A DNA stretch of 64,000 nt. Origin: Hyphomicrobiales bacterium. GTDB taxonomy: Bacteria > Pseudomonadota > Alphaproteobacteria > Rhizobiales > Rhizobiaceae. Of this stretch, positions 16,834 through 25,290 are shown piece by piece. The stretch covers positions 62,001 to 126,000 of the forward strand of contig UCMT01000012.1 in assembly GCA_900473795.1 (NCBI GenBank). Direction: 5' to 3'. The position numbers were made by a program, and so were the translations under genes. The notes beneath the pieces are model-generated. The model made no database searches. It was not told the origin of the DNA and was given only the letters and a program-made list of their open reading frames with translations. The stretch's first letter is position 1. Each line of letters starts with the position of its first letter.

Positions 16834-17526
16834 ATGAAACTTAAAACTTCGCTGTGCATCGCAGCGGTCCTCCTACACCTTTCCGCAGCCGCCTTCCCGA
16901 ACGTCGGGGCCGCCTATGCGGCCGGCCATAAAATGCGCTCCGCTCACTTCGTCACCACGGCGCTGGAGAAAAAGGGCTTCAAGATCGATGGCGTTCATCG
17001 CAGGGGACAGGTGTATTTCGTCAAGGTCACCGATGACGGCACCACGGCCATTCTTGCCATCGACGGCTACAGTGCCGAAATCGTCGGTTTGAAAGTCCTG
17101 GTCCTCGCACCGGGCGCCACGGCCAAGGCGCGGGGCACCGGCGGCAACCACTTCGTCGATCTGACCTATGAATACGGTTATGTGGTCGAAGAGACCGTCT
17201 ACGAGGCGTCCTACGAACTGACGGTCGAGGAAATCTCCGTCACCGAGGAATACACCGAGGTAAGCTACGAGGAAAGCGAAGAGGTCAGCTACGAGGAGGT
17301 CGAGGAGACGGCGGAGGCCGACCTTGACGACGGCACGGCGGAAGACGCAGAGGGTGATGCCGAAGCGGACGCCAATGACGATGCCGATGACGGCGACGCC
17401 GATGATGCCGCTGCCGATGCGGATGCGGATGATGCCTCCGATGACGCGTCCGATGATGGAGCCGGCGACGACGGCGGTGACGATAGCGGCGGTGACGACG
17501 ACGGCGGTGACGATTCTGCCGAGTGA
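16834..17526 (+). CDS. Exported hypothetical protein with PepSY-like core and very acidic Asp-rich tail
   Basis: This 230-residue protein has a signal peptide (MKLKTSLCIAAVLLHLSAAA, cleavage near AYA-AG). A central part of about 75 residues (KKGFKIDGVHRRGQVYFVKVTDDG, AILAIDGYSAEIVGLKVL) looks like a PepSY/YpeB-type small domain. A Tyr/Glu/Val-rich stretch with repeated SYEE motifs follows, and the last 60 or so residues are almost only Asp, Ala, Gly and Glu. The tail should be disordered and could bind Ca2+ or other cations. AGGA precedes the ATG at 16834. It lies alone between the peptidase and a convergent gene. No function is known to me. Confidence 0.82.
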   Translation: MKLKTSLCIAAVLLHLSAAAFPNVGAAYAAGHKMRSAHFVTTALEKKGFKIDGVHRRGQVYFVKVTDDGTTAILAIDGYSAEIVGLKVLVLAPGATAKARGTGGNHFVDLTYEYGYVVEETVYEASYELTVEEISVTEEYTEVSYEESEEVSYEEVEETAEADLDDGTAEDAEGDAEADANDDADDGDADDAAADADADDASDDASDDGAGDDGGDDSGGDDDGGDDSAE

Positions 17527-17593
17527 CTCAGGCATGACACCAGCGGCTCCCATCATGTGCCGGCGCCGCTGGCAGTCTCCCGGACGCGCCTCG

Positions 17594-18751
17594 CTAGATC
17601 AGCTCCCGCGCCGCAAGATTGCGCATCAGCGCTGACGAACCGAATGTCCAGGGCGGGCATTCGGTCGACAGGCGCACGGTGTTGGTAAGCGAGCCGAGAT
17701 GCGGGTTCGAGATAGTAACAACGTCGCCGATCTTGTGGGTGAACCCCTGCCCCGGCGCATCGCGATCCTCGACGGGCGCAAACAGCGTGCCCATGAACAG
17801 CATGAAACCATCGGGATATTGATGGTGACGGCCGATCGTCTGGGAGACCAGGTCGAGCGGATCGCGGCTGATTTCCCGCATCGTGCTTGAGCCTTTCAGC
17901 GCAAACCCGTCCGGACCGGTGATCGTCAGCGACAGATCGGCATTGCGCACGTCGTCGATCGAATAGGTGGCGTCGAACAGGCGGATGAACGGACCGATGG
18001 CGGAGGACGCATTGTTGTCCTTGGCCTTGCCGAGCAGCAGCGCCGAGCGCCCCTCGACATCGCGCAGATTGACATCATTGCCGAGGGTGGCGCCCTTGAC
18101 GCGGCCCTGGCTGTCGACGGCCAGCACGATCTCCGGCTCCGGATTGTTCCACCGCGAAATCGGATGCAGGCCGACGGAGGCGCCCCAGCCGACGGAGGCC
18201 AGAACCTGCGCCTTGGAAAAGACCTCGGCATCCGGACCGATGCCGACTTCGAGATATTGCGACCAGACGCCCTCCTCGATCAGCGCCGCCTTCACCTTCA
18301 CCGCCTCCGGCGAGCCGGCCTTCAGGTCGCGCAGGCTGTCGCCGATGATGGCCGTCACGCGCTCGCGCATCTTTTCCGCCAGCGCCGGGTTTCCGGCAGC
18401 CTTTTCCTCGATGACGCGCTCGAGCATCGACCGGGCGAAGGTGACGCCGCACGCCTTGACCGCCTGCAGGTCGCATGGAGCGAGAAGATGCATCGTCGAG
18501 AGATCGCCCGCTGCCTCCACCGAAACGTCCATGACCGTCTGCAACGATGCGAGGTGCTCGCCCTCCTGCTGCATGAGGAAATCGACGGGGTCGCCGCGTT
18601 CAAGCAGGTCGCGCATCGTCGGCACCTCCTTCGAGGTGATGTCGTAGAGATCGCCGCCGCGCAGCACCACCAGGGAAGGTCCGGCGGCATCCGGCCGCCA
18701 GAGGCGCCCCACGAATGTTCCCGTTTCAAAAATATCGCTTGCCGCCGCCAT
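17594..18751 (-). CDS. Fumarylacetoacetate hydrolase family protein (COG3970/AraD1-like)
   Basis: This 385-residue enzyme belongs to the FAH superfamily, metal-dependent lyases and hydrolases acting on 2-keto acids. Visible pieces are a C-terminal FAH fold with EPEIVLAVDSQGRVKGATLGNDVNLRD (metal-binding Glu and Asp), FALKGSSTMREISRDP and LFMGTLFAPVEDRD. Its long N-terminal extension with GVTFARSMLERVIEEKA fits the COG3970/AraD1 group, some members of which dehydrate 2-keto-3-deoxy sugar acids. The ATG at 18751 follows GGAGGG. It stands alone and convergent to the Asp-rich protein gene. The substrate is unassigned. Confidence 0.82.
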   Translation of the reverse strand: MAAASDIFETGTFVGRLWRPDAAGPSLVVLRGGDLYDITSKEVPTMRDLLERGDPVDFLMQQEGEHLASLQTVMDVSVEAAGDLSTMHLLAPCDLQAVKACGVTFARSMLERVIEEKAAGNPALAEKMRERVTAIIGDSLRDLKAGSPEAVKVKAALIEEGVWSQYLEVGIGPDAEVFSKAQVLASVGWGASVGLHPISRWNNPEPEIVLAVDSQGRVKGATLGNDVNLRDVEGRSALLLGKAKDNNASSAIGPFIRLFDATYSIDDVRNADLSLTITGPDGFALKGSSTMREISRDPLDLVSQTIGRHHQYPDGFMLFMGTLFAPVEDRDAPGQGFTHKIGDVVTISNPHLGSLTNTVRLSTECPPWTFGSSALMRNLAARELI

Positions 18752-18997
18752 GCTACCCTCCCCGTTATATGCCTGCTGCGGCAAGATAACGGTCGCCGGA
18801 TCGCGGGCAAGGTGCGAGACGGAAAAACAATATGACCGCGTCGGAACGACTGTCGCGAAATCTTGCGGAATGACCCGAAGAATGGTCAGCGCGACAGGCG
18901 AGCGCTCTATTTAATTTTACTGATTTTCTGATAGCACCGGAGAGAGCGAATAAGCGTGCGAGGCCAGCCGTTGCACGGATACAAGAGGGGATGGGAC

Positions 18998-20188
18998 ATG
19001 AGTTTTACGGAAACGACGAGGACTTCCTGGTTTTCACGGCTGAAGAACGGGCTGATTGGCCTTTTCGTCGGCCCGCTGCTGGTGCTTGGGATGATCTGGC
19101 TGCTCTCCTGGAACGAAGGCCGCTCGGTGCAGACCTATCGCGCACTGGCCGAGGGTGCCGGCATTGTCGTTTCGGTCGATAATGGCGGCATCGATCCGGC
19201 CAACGAAGGCAAGCTGGTGCACATCTCCGGATCGGTGAAGCCCGATGGCACGCCGGAGGATCCGGCGCTCGGCGTTTCCGCCGAGGGGGCTGCCGGCCTC
19301 AACCGCAAGGTCGAGATGTACCAATGGGTGGAGGACAGCAAGAGCGAGACCCAGAAGACGCTGGGCGGCGGCGAAGAGACCGTCACGACCTACACCTACA
19401 AGAAGGAATGGCGCTCGCGCCGCGTGGATTCCGCCGACTTCAAGCAGGCCGACCAGCATCAGAACCCCGACATGCCGATCGAGGGTGAGCGCTTCACCGT
19501 TGCGACCGCGACGCTCGGCGCCTTCACCGTCGATGGCAAAACCGTTGCCGATCTCGGCACGGACAGCCCGGTCAAGCTCTCTCCCGATGTCGTCGGTCAG
19601 GTGACATCGGCGCTCGGTTCCGACAAGCCGGTCAAGGCCGACGGAACGACGATCTATGTATCGCAGAACCGCCAGAGCCCGGCGATCGGCGATCTGCGCA
19701 TCAGCTTCAGCCGCGAGGACATTTCGGAGGCGAGCTTCGTCGGCGCGCAGAAGGGCGCGACGATTGCACGATACAAGGCCTCCAATGGTCGCGAACTGTT
19801 CCTCAGCGCTGCCGGCAAGGTCGGCGCAGCGGAAATGTTCGAGGCAGCCCAGAGCGAGAACACCCTGATCACCTGGCTCATTCGCTTCGGCGGCCTGCTC
19901 GGCATGTTCATCGGCTTCGTTATGATGCTGTCGATCCTCGGCATCATCGCCGACGTCATTCCCTTTGTCGGCTCGATCGTCGGCTTCGGCACATCGATCA
20001 TTGCCGGCATCCTGACGCTGATCCTCGGGCCGGTCGTCATCGCCATCGCCTGGATCGCCTATCGGCCGGTACTGGCGATCATCGTCATCGCCATCGGCAT
20101 CCTGTTGGCAGCGGCGCTGATTTATCTCCGCCGCAACAAGGCAGTCGCTGCGCCAACGGCATCAACCGCCACTTTCGGGCGGACCTGA
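18998..20188 (+). CDS. TMEM43 family membrane protein
   Basis: This 396-residue membrane protein is a homologue of the human nuclear-membrane protein TMEM43/LUMA. Shared features are one N-terminal helix (LIGLFVGPLLVLGMIWLLSWNEGR, with the WNEGR motif), a large soluble domain with KVEMYQWVEDSKSET and YKKEWRSRRVDS, and three clustered C-terminal helices. A short Lys/Arg-containing tail follows. AGGGG precedes the ATG at 18998. The bacterial function is unknown; an envelope role is suggested by topology. It stands between a convergent-free upstream gap and a YdcF gene, with no obvious operon partner. Confidence 0.85.
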   Translation: MSFTETTRTSWFSRLKNGLIGLFVGPLLVLGMIWLLSWNEGRSVQTYRALAEGAGIVVSVDNGGIDPANEGKLVHISGSVKPDGTPEDPALGVSAEGAAGLNRKVEMYQWVEDSKSETQKTLGGGEETVTTYTYKKEWRSRRVDSADFKQADQHQNPDMPIEGERFTVATATLGAFTVDGKTVADLGTDSPVKLSPDVVGQVTSALGSDKPVKADGTTIYVSQNRQSPAIGDLRISFSREDISEASFVGAQKGATIARYKASNGRELFLSAAGKVGAAEMFEAAQSENTLITWLIRFGGLLGMFIGFVMMLSILGIIADVIPFVGSIVGFGTSIIAGILTLILGPVVIAIAWIAYRPVLAIIVIAIGILLAAALIYLRRNKAVAAPTASTATFGRT

Positions 20189-20333
20189 CACGGACTGCGC
20201 GCCCGAACCGGCGCGCCTTCCCTCGTTTCATTTGGCGAGGCAGCGTTTCGTAAATCGACCACCGCACGTTTGCGTTTGACCGTCGTTCTCTCTAGCCTGC
20301 AGTTCCTTCAACGCGGCGGATCACGGGCACCGG

Positions 20334-21122
20334 ATGTTTCTCGTCTCGAAAGTCTTCTGGCTGTTGGCGCAGCCGCTCTCGCTGATCTTCTTGGCTCTGA
20401 TCCTGAGTTATGTTTTCGGTGGCGCGGGCTTCCGGCGGCTGCGCCGGTTTTTCTCCGGGCTTGCAGCGACCCTGTTGTTTTTGACGCTGTTCACCAGTTG
20501 CGGTGGGGTGATGCTGCAGGCGCTGGAGAACCGTATTGCCCGGCCCGCAAGCCTGCCTGCCGATCTCTCCTGCATCATCATCCTCGGTGGCGCCTTCGAG
20601 AACGAGGTGATCGCCGGGCGTGGCGGCATGGAATTCAATCAGGCGGCCGACCGTTTCGTCGAGGGGCTGAAGCTGGCGCAGACTTATCCCGCCGCGAAAA
20701 TCCTGGTCTCGGGCGGCGACGGTTCGTTCAGCGGCAAATATGACGGCGACGCCGAGACCTCCACGGCCTTCTTCTCCACCTTCGGTATCGCGCCCGAACG
20801 GATCATCCGGGAGAACCGGTCGCGAACCACTTTCGAGAATGCCGACAACACCAAGGCGCTGCTCGAGAAGAACGGACTTTCGGATTGCGCCCTGATCACC
20901 TCGGCGTTCCACATGCCGCGGTCGATGGGCCTGTTTCGCAAGCTCGGCATTCCGGTCACGCCCTGGCCGGTGGATTATCGCACGAGCGGGCAGCTTTCCC
21001 TTGCCCCGGATTTCAGCCAGCCGTCGCTGAATGCGCAACTGACGACGACTGCGATGCGCGAATGGACCGGACTGATCGCCTATTACATCAGCGGCAGGAC
21101 GCATGTGCTTTTCCCGCAATAG
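20334..21122 (+). CDS. YdcF/SanA/ElyC family protein (DUF218)
   Basis: This 262-residue protein has two N-terminal membrane helices followed by a cytoplasmic or periplasmic DUF218 domain: CIIILGGAFEN, AADRFVEGLKLAQTYPAAKILVSGG, ENRSRTTFENADNTKALL and LITSAFHMPRSMGLFRKLGI. ElyC and SanA of enteric bacteria affect peptidoglycan and envelope integrity, and YdcF binds S-adenosylmethionine. A similar envelope role is likely but unproven here. It has short spacing to the TRIC channel gene downstream (60 bp), so co-transcription is possible. Confidence 0.87.
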   Translation: MFLVSKVFWLLAQPLSLIFLALILSYVFGGAGFRRLRRFFSGLAATLLFLTLFTSCGGVMLQALENRIARPASLPADLSCIIILGGAFENEVIAGRGGMEFNQAADRFVEGLKLAQTYPAAKILVSGGDGSFSGKYDGDAETSTAFFSTFGIAPERIIRENRSRTTFENADNTKALLEKNGLSDCALITSAFHMPRSMGLFRKLGIPVTPWPVDYRTSGQLSLAPDFSQPSLNAQLTTTAMREWTGLIAYYISGRTHVLFPQ

Positions 21123-21182
21123 GCGGCCGTTGACGCAACATCCCCGTTGTGGTCCTTCTCGGTTTTCTGGCGAGGGGGAAAC

Positions 21183-21818
21183 ATGCCGATCCTGGAAATT
21201 CTCGACTATGCGGGGGTGGCCGTGTTTGCAGCGACCGGGGCGCTTTCCGCCTCGCGCAAGCAACTCGACATCATCGGCTATATCTTCTTCGCCTCCGTGA
21301 CCGGCATCGGCGGGGGCACGCTGCGCGACGTCATTCTCGGCGCGACGCCCGTCTTCTGGGTCACAAACCCGATCTACCTCGTCGTCTGCTGCTGTGCCGG
21401 CCTGCTGGTCTTCTTCTCCGCGCGCAGGATGGAATCACGCTACAAGTTTCTGGTCTGGCTCGACGCGATCGGGCTTTCGGCCTATTGCGTCATGGGGGCG
21501 GCCAAGGGGCTATCGGCGACCGGCTCGCCGATCGTGGCATTGGTCACCGGCATGCTGACGGCGACCTTCGGCGGCATCCTGCGCGATCTGCTCGCTGGCG
21601 AACCATCGGTGCTGTTGCGCCCGGAGATCTACGTGACGGCCGCACTTGCCGGCTCCGGCGTGTTTACCGCAGCCACCTATTTCGGCGCATCGCTGCTCGT
21701 CGCCTCGAGCCTTGGCGTCGTGACGGCGTTTGCGGTGCGGGGCGGCGCCCTGAAATACGGATGGACGTTGCCGACCGGCGATCCTCGCCCCGGCCGCCAT
21801 CCCGACGATGTGATGTGA
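21183..21818 (+). CDS. TRIC cation channel family protein (UPF0126)
   Basis: This 211-residue inner-membrane protein with seven predicted helices is built from two repeats. Each has the conserved Gly-rich kink motif: TGIGGGTLRDVILG in the first and ATFGGILRDLLAGE in the second. Prokaryotic TRIC proteins form homotrimeric cation (mainly K+) channels. AGGGGG lies upstream of the ATG at 21183. It is convergent with irr, 6 bp apart. Confidence 0.9.
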   Translation: MPILEILDYAGVAVFAATGALSASRKQLDIIGYIFFASVTGIGGGTLRDVILGATPVFWVTNPIYLVVCCCAGLLVFFSARRMESRYKFLVWLDAIGLSAYCVMGAAKGLSATGSPIVALVTGMLTATFGGILRDLLAGEPSVLLRPEIYVTAALAGSGVFTAATYFGASLLVASSLGVVTAFAVRGGALKYGWTLPTGDPRPGRHPDDVM

Positions 21819-21824
21819 AGAAGC

Positions 21825-22244
21825 TCAGCTGCGCTTGGGCCGCAGGCGGATGACCACGTCGACATGGGCGATTTCCATGCCTTCCGGCGGCTCGGGCAGG
21901 TTGCCGATGGTGATGCTGTTGACCGGGATGTCGAGCACCTCGTTGTGGCCCTCGACGAAGAAGTGATGGTGGTCGGACACGTTGGTGTCGAAATAGGTCT
22001 TGGCGCTCTCGACGGCGAGAACGCGGATCATGCCGGCTTCGGTGAACTGGTGCAGGGTGTTGTAAACCGTCGCGAGCGACACCGGCACACCGGCTACGAC
22101 AGCTTCCTCATGCAATTCTTCCACCGTCAGATGGCGGTCGCCCTTGGCGAAGATCAGGTCTGCAAGCGCCATGCGCTGACGCGTCGGCCTCAGGCCGGAG
22201 CGGCGGAGGCGTTCTTCCGAACGGATCTCGATGGCATTCGTCAT
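21825..22244 (-). CDS. irr: Iron response regulator Irr (Fur family)
   Basis: This 139-residue Fur-family repressor senses haem status and, in Rhizobiales, represses iron-rich processes and induces uptake under iron limitation. It has an N-terminal winged helix (LRPTRQRMALADLIF, SLATVYNTLHQFTEAGMI) and the His-rich HHHFF segment replacing the usual Fur metal site, which in Irr binds haem. No N-terminal GCPWH-like haem motif is visible, as in Rhizobium rather than Bradyrhizobium. It is divergent from fabA, a neighbourhood I recall from other Rhizobiaceae. A matching Irr-box lies in front of mbfA at 54922-54938. Confidence 0.9.
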   Translation of the reverse strand: MTNAIEIRSEERLRRSGLRPTRQRMALADLIFAKGDRHLTVEELHEEAVVAGVPVSLATVYNTLHQFTEAGMIRVLAVESAKTYFDTNVSDHHHFFVEGHNEVLDIPVNSITIGNLPEPPEGMEIAHVDVVIRLRPKRS

Positions 22245-22563
22245 ACGGACGGGTCCAGACTTTCAAGCTATTGCACAACGCATTCCCTGTGCCGATATAA
22301 CTTTTGCTGCGATTGCTTTCAATAGTCGGCAAGGGCTGCAAGGCGGCCAAGCCGTGAAAAACAGCCGGAATCTTGGGGCAAAGGCCAATTATCTCTGGCT
22401 GTTGCAGCCCCCATCATGTATGCGACGGCGGAAATAGACCTTGTGCTTGGCCGGGCAGGAATGCGCAACACGACTTGGAACGTCATGCCGACGCTTCAAA
22501 TTGTGGCTGTCTTGCTCTAAACCAAGTCAACGAAAAACGGATGTAGCGGGGAAACGACAGTTC
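22245..22563. other. 319-bp divergent region between irr and fabA
   Basis: It must contain the promoters of irr and the fab operon. I see no clean -35/-10 pair, no Irr-box and no small gene. The part near irr (22265-22325) is somewhat AT-richer. Confidence 0.35.
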
Positions 22564-23079
22564 ATGACGACCAGACAATCCAGCTTCAACTATGAAGAGA
22601 TCCTATCCTGCGGTCGTGGCGAACTGTTTGGCCCGGGCAATGCCCAGCTGCCCCTGCCGCCGATGCTGATGGTTCATCGCATCACCGACATCTCCGAAAC
22701 CGGGGGCCTGTTCGACAAGGGCTATATCCGCGCCGAGTATGACGTCCGTCCCGATGACTGGTATTTCCCCTGCCATTTCCAGGGCAATCCGATCATGCCG
22801 GGATGCCTCGGCCTTGACGGCATGTGGCAGTTGACCGGCTTCTTCCTCGGCTGGCTTGGCGAGGAAGGGCGCGGCATGGCGCTTTCCACCGGCGAAGTGA
22901 AGTTCAAGGGCATGATCCGTCCGCATACCAAACTCCTGGAATATGGCATCGACTTCAAGCGCGTCATGCGTGGCCGCCTTGTCCTTGGCACGGCCGATGG
23001 CTGGCTAAAGGCCGATGGAGAGACCATATACCAGGCAAGCGACCTTCGCGTCGGTCTGTCGAAGGAAAAGGCTGCCTGA
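22564..23079 (+). CDS. fabA: 3-hydroxydecanoyl-ACP dehydratase/isomerase FabA
   Basis: This 171-residue cytosolic enzyme dehydrates 3-hydroxydecanoyl-ACP and isomerises the trans-2 to the cis-3 product, the branch point to unsaturated fatty acids. The catalytic pair is visible as H71 in [11 protein letters not shown] and D85 in CLGLDGMWQ. The ATG at 22564 gives the normal family length; longer upstream frames do not match the family. It is first gene of fabA-fabB-fabI. Confidence 0.95.
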   Translation: MTTRQSSFNYEEILSCGRGELFGPGNAQLPLPPMLMVHRITDISETGGLFDKGYIRAEYDVRPDDWYFPCHFQGNPIMPGCLGLDGMWQLTGFFLGWLGEEGRGMALSTGEVKFKGMIRPHTKLLEYGIDFKRVMRGRLVLGTADGWLKADGETIYQASDLRVGLSKEKAA

Positions 23080-23126
23080 ACCGCGGCCACGCCGCACTCA
23101 GAGACAAATAAGAAGAGGTCATCGAC

Positions 23127-24350
23127 ATGAGACGGGTTGTTGTCACGGGTCTGGGCATTGTTTCCTCCATCGGAAACGATGCGCAGGAAGTCACCGCGTC
23201 GCTGCGCGAGGCGAAGTCCGGCATTACGTTTTCGAACGATTTTGCCGAACATGGCTTCAAGTGCCAGGTCTGGGGGGCGCCCAACATCGACACGACCGAG
23301 CTTGTCGATCGCCGTGCCGCCCGCTTCCTGTCGCAGGGCGGTACGTGGAACCATGTTGCCATGAAGCAGGCGATCGCCGACTCGGGCCTTGAAGACAAGG
23401 ATGTCGGCGGCAACGAGCGCACCGGCATCATCATGGGTTCGGGCGGTCCTTCGACCCGCACGCTGATCGATGCAGCGGAAATCACCCTCAAGAACAATTC
23501 GCCCAAGCGCATCGGCCCGTTTGCCGTGCCGAAGGCTATGTCGTCGACGGCATCCGCGACGCTTGCCACCTGGTTCAAGATCTACGGCGTCAACTATTCG
23601 ATCTCGTCGGCCTGCTCGACCTCGGCGCACTGCATCGGCAACGCGGCGGAAATGATCCAGTGGGGCAAGCAGGACGTGATGTTCGCCGGCGGCCACGAGG
23701 ACCTCGACTGGACCATGTCGAACCTGTTCGACGCCATGGGCGCCATGTCCTCCAAGTACAACGACACGCCCGCGACCGCCTCGCGCGCCTATGACGCCAG
23801 CCGCGACGGCTTCGTCATCGCCGGCGGCGCCGGTGTTCTGGTTCTCGAAGAGCTGGAGCATGCCAAGGCCCGCGGCGCCAAGATCTATGCCGAGATCACC
23901 GGCTACGGCGCAACCTCGGACGGCTACGACATGGTGGCTCCCTCCGGCGAAGGTGCTGTCCGCTGCATGCGCCAGGCGCTTGCCACGGTGAAGGGCGACG
24001 TCGACTACGTCAACACGCACGGCACCTCGACGCCGGTGGGCGACTCGAAGGAAATCGGCGCGATCCGCGAAGTCTTCGGAAACAAGATCCCGCATATCCA
24101 GTCGACCAAGTCGCTGACCGGCCACTCGCTGGGTGCTGCCGGCGTGCAGGAGTCGATCTATTCGCTCCTGATGATGCAGGCCGGCTTCATCGGCGAAAGC
24201 GCCCACATCACCGAACTCGATCCGGAATTCGACGGCGTGCCGATCGTGCGCAAGCGCATCGACAACGCCAAGATCGACATTGCGCTGTCCAATTCCTTCG
24301 GCTTCGGCGGCACCAACGCAACGCTCGTTTTCCAGCGCTACAACGGATAA
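23127..24350 (+). CDS. fabB: 3-oxoacyl-ACP synthase I FabB
   Basis: This 407-residue condensing enzyme elongates acyl-ACP, including the cis-3-decenoyl-ACP made by FabA. The Cys-His-His triad is C163 (SSACSTSAH), H298 ([10 protein letters not shown]) and H333 ([10 protein letters not shown]). GAGG lies before the ATG, 47 bp after fabA and 4 bp before fabI. Confidence 0.95.
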   Translation: MRRVVVTGLGIVSSIGNDAQEVTASLREAKSGITFSNDFAEHGFKCQVWGAPNIDTTELVDRRAARFLSQGGTWNHVAMKQAIADSGLEDKDVGGNERTGIIMGSGGPSTRTLIDAAEITLKNNSPKRIGPFAVPKAMSSTASATLATWFKIYGVNYSISSACSTSAHCIGNAAEMIQWGKQDVMFAGGHEDLDWTMSNLFDAMGAMSSKYNDTPATASRAYDASRDGFVIAGGAGVLVLEELEHAKARGAKIYAEITGYGATSDGYDMVAPSGEGAVRCMRQALATVKGDVDYVNTHGTSTPVGDSKEIGAIREVFGNKIPHIQSTKSLTGHSLGAAGVQESIYSLLMMQAGFIGESAHITELDPEFDGVPIVRKRIDNAKIDIALSNSFGFGGTNATLVFQRYNG

Positions 24351-24354
24351 AACC

Positions 24355-25161
24355 ATGACCGGTCTCATGAACGGAAAACGCGGCCTCATCATGGGTGTTG
24401 CGAACAGCCACTCGATCGCCTGGGGCATCGCGCAGGCGCTGGCCGCCGAAGGCGCGGAACTCGCCTTCACCTATCAGGGCGAAGCGCTCGGCAAGCGGGT
24501 CAAGCCGCTGGCAGCCGAACTCAACTCCGAGTTCCTGCTTCCCTGCGACGTCGAGGATATCGCTTCCGTCGATGGCGTCATCGACGCGCTGAAGGAAAAA
24601 TGGGGCACGCTCGACTTCGTCGTCCATGCCATCGGCTTTTCCGACAAGAATGAGCTCAAGGGTCTCTACGCCGACACGACGCGCGACAATTTCAGCCGCA
24701 CGATGGTCATCTCCTGCTTCTCCTTCACCGAGATCGCCAAGCGCGCGGCCGAACTGATGACCGATGGCGGCGCGATGCTGACGCTGACCTATGGCGGCTC
24801 CGTGCGCGTCATGCCGAACTACAACGTCATGGGCGTCGCCAAGGCCGCTCTCGAGGCGTCCGTGCGCTATCTGGCGTCCGACTATGGCGCGCGTGGCATC
24901 CGCGTCAACGCGATCTCCGCCGGCCCGATCCGCACGCTTGCCGGCGCCGGCATTTCCGACGCCCGCGCCATGCTGTCCTGGCAGCAGAAGAACTCGCCGA
25001 TGCGCCGCACCGTCACCATCGAGGATGTCGGCAGCTCGGCGCTGTACCTGCTGTCCGACCTGTCGCGCGGCGTCACCGGCGAAATCCACTATGTCGATTC
25101 CGGCTACAACATCACCTCGATGCCGGCGCTCGACACCCTGCGCAAGGCAGATACGGAGTAG
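24355..25161 (+). CDS. fabI: Enoyl-ACP reductase FabI (NADH)
   Basis: This 268-residue reductase finishes each elongation cycle. It has the Rossmann start KRGLIMGVANSHSIAWGIA and the reductase pair Y156-x6-K163 in PNYNVMGVAKAAL. The substrate-loop region is AISAGPIRTLAGAGISD. Rhizobia often have two FabI proteins; this one, next to fabAB, corresponds to the copy called fabI2 in Sinorhizobium. A GC-rich hairpin (25182-25188 with 25201-25207) follows and may end the operon. Confidence 0.94.
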   Translation: MTGLMNGKRGLIMGVANSHSIAWGIAQALAAEGAELAFTYQGEALGKRVKPLAAELNSEFLLPCDVEDIASVDGVIDALKEKWGTLDFVVHAIGFSDKNELKGLYADTTRDNFSRTMVISCFSFTEIAKRAAELMTDGGAMLTLTYGGSVRVMPNYNVMGVAKAALEASVRYLASDYGARGIRVNAISAGPIRTLAGAGISDARAMLSWQQKNSPMRRTVTIEDVGSSALYLLSDLSRGVTGEIHYVDSGYNITSMPALDTLRKADTE

Positions 25162-25290
25162 TTTCCGAGCTGCGCGTGACCGGCGCGCGGTTCGCAAACG
25201 GCGCGCCTCTTGCCCTCTTGAATTTTGTCCGATTCCTTGCCAGTTCAGAGCGCGCAAGAATTCCGCAATACAAGATGAGGCATGACAAGC

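Noticed and set aside
9448..18920. TATTTAATTTT found before both the repeat protein gene and the TMEM43 gene
   Set aside because: An 11-base AT-rich match in intergenic DNA is likely chance; no other similarity surrounds it.
22722..24470. Minus-strand open frame opposite fabA and fabB
   Set aside because: Shadow of FabA/FabB, whose catalytic residues are all present on the plus strand.
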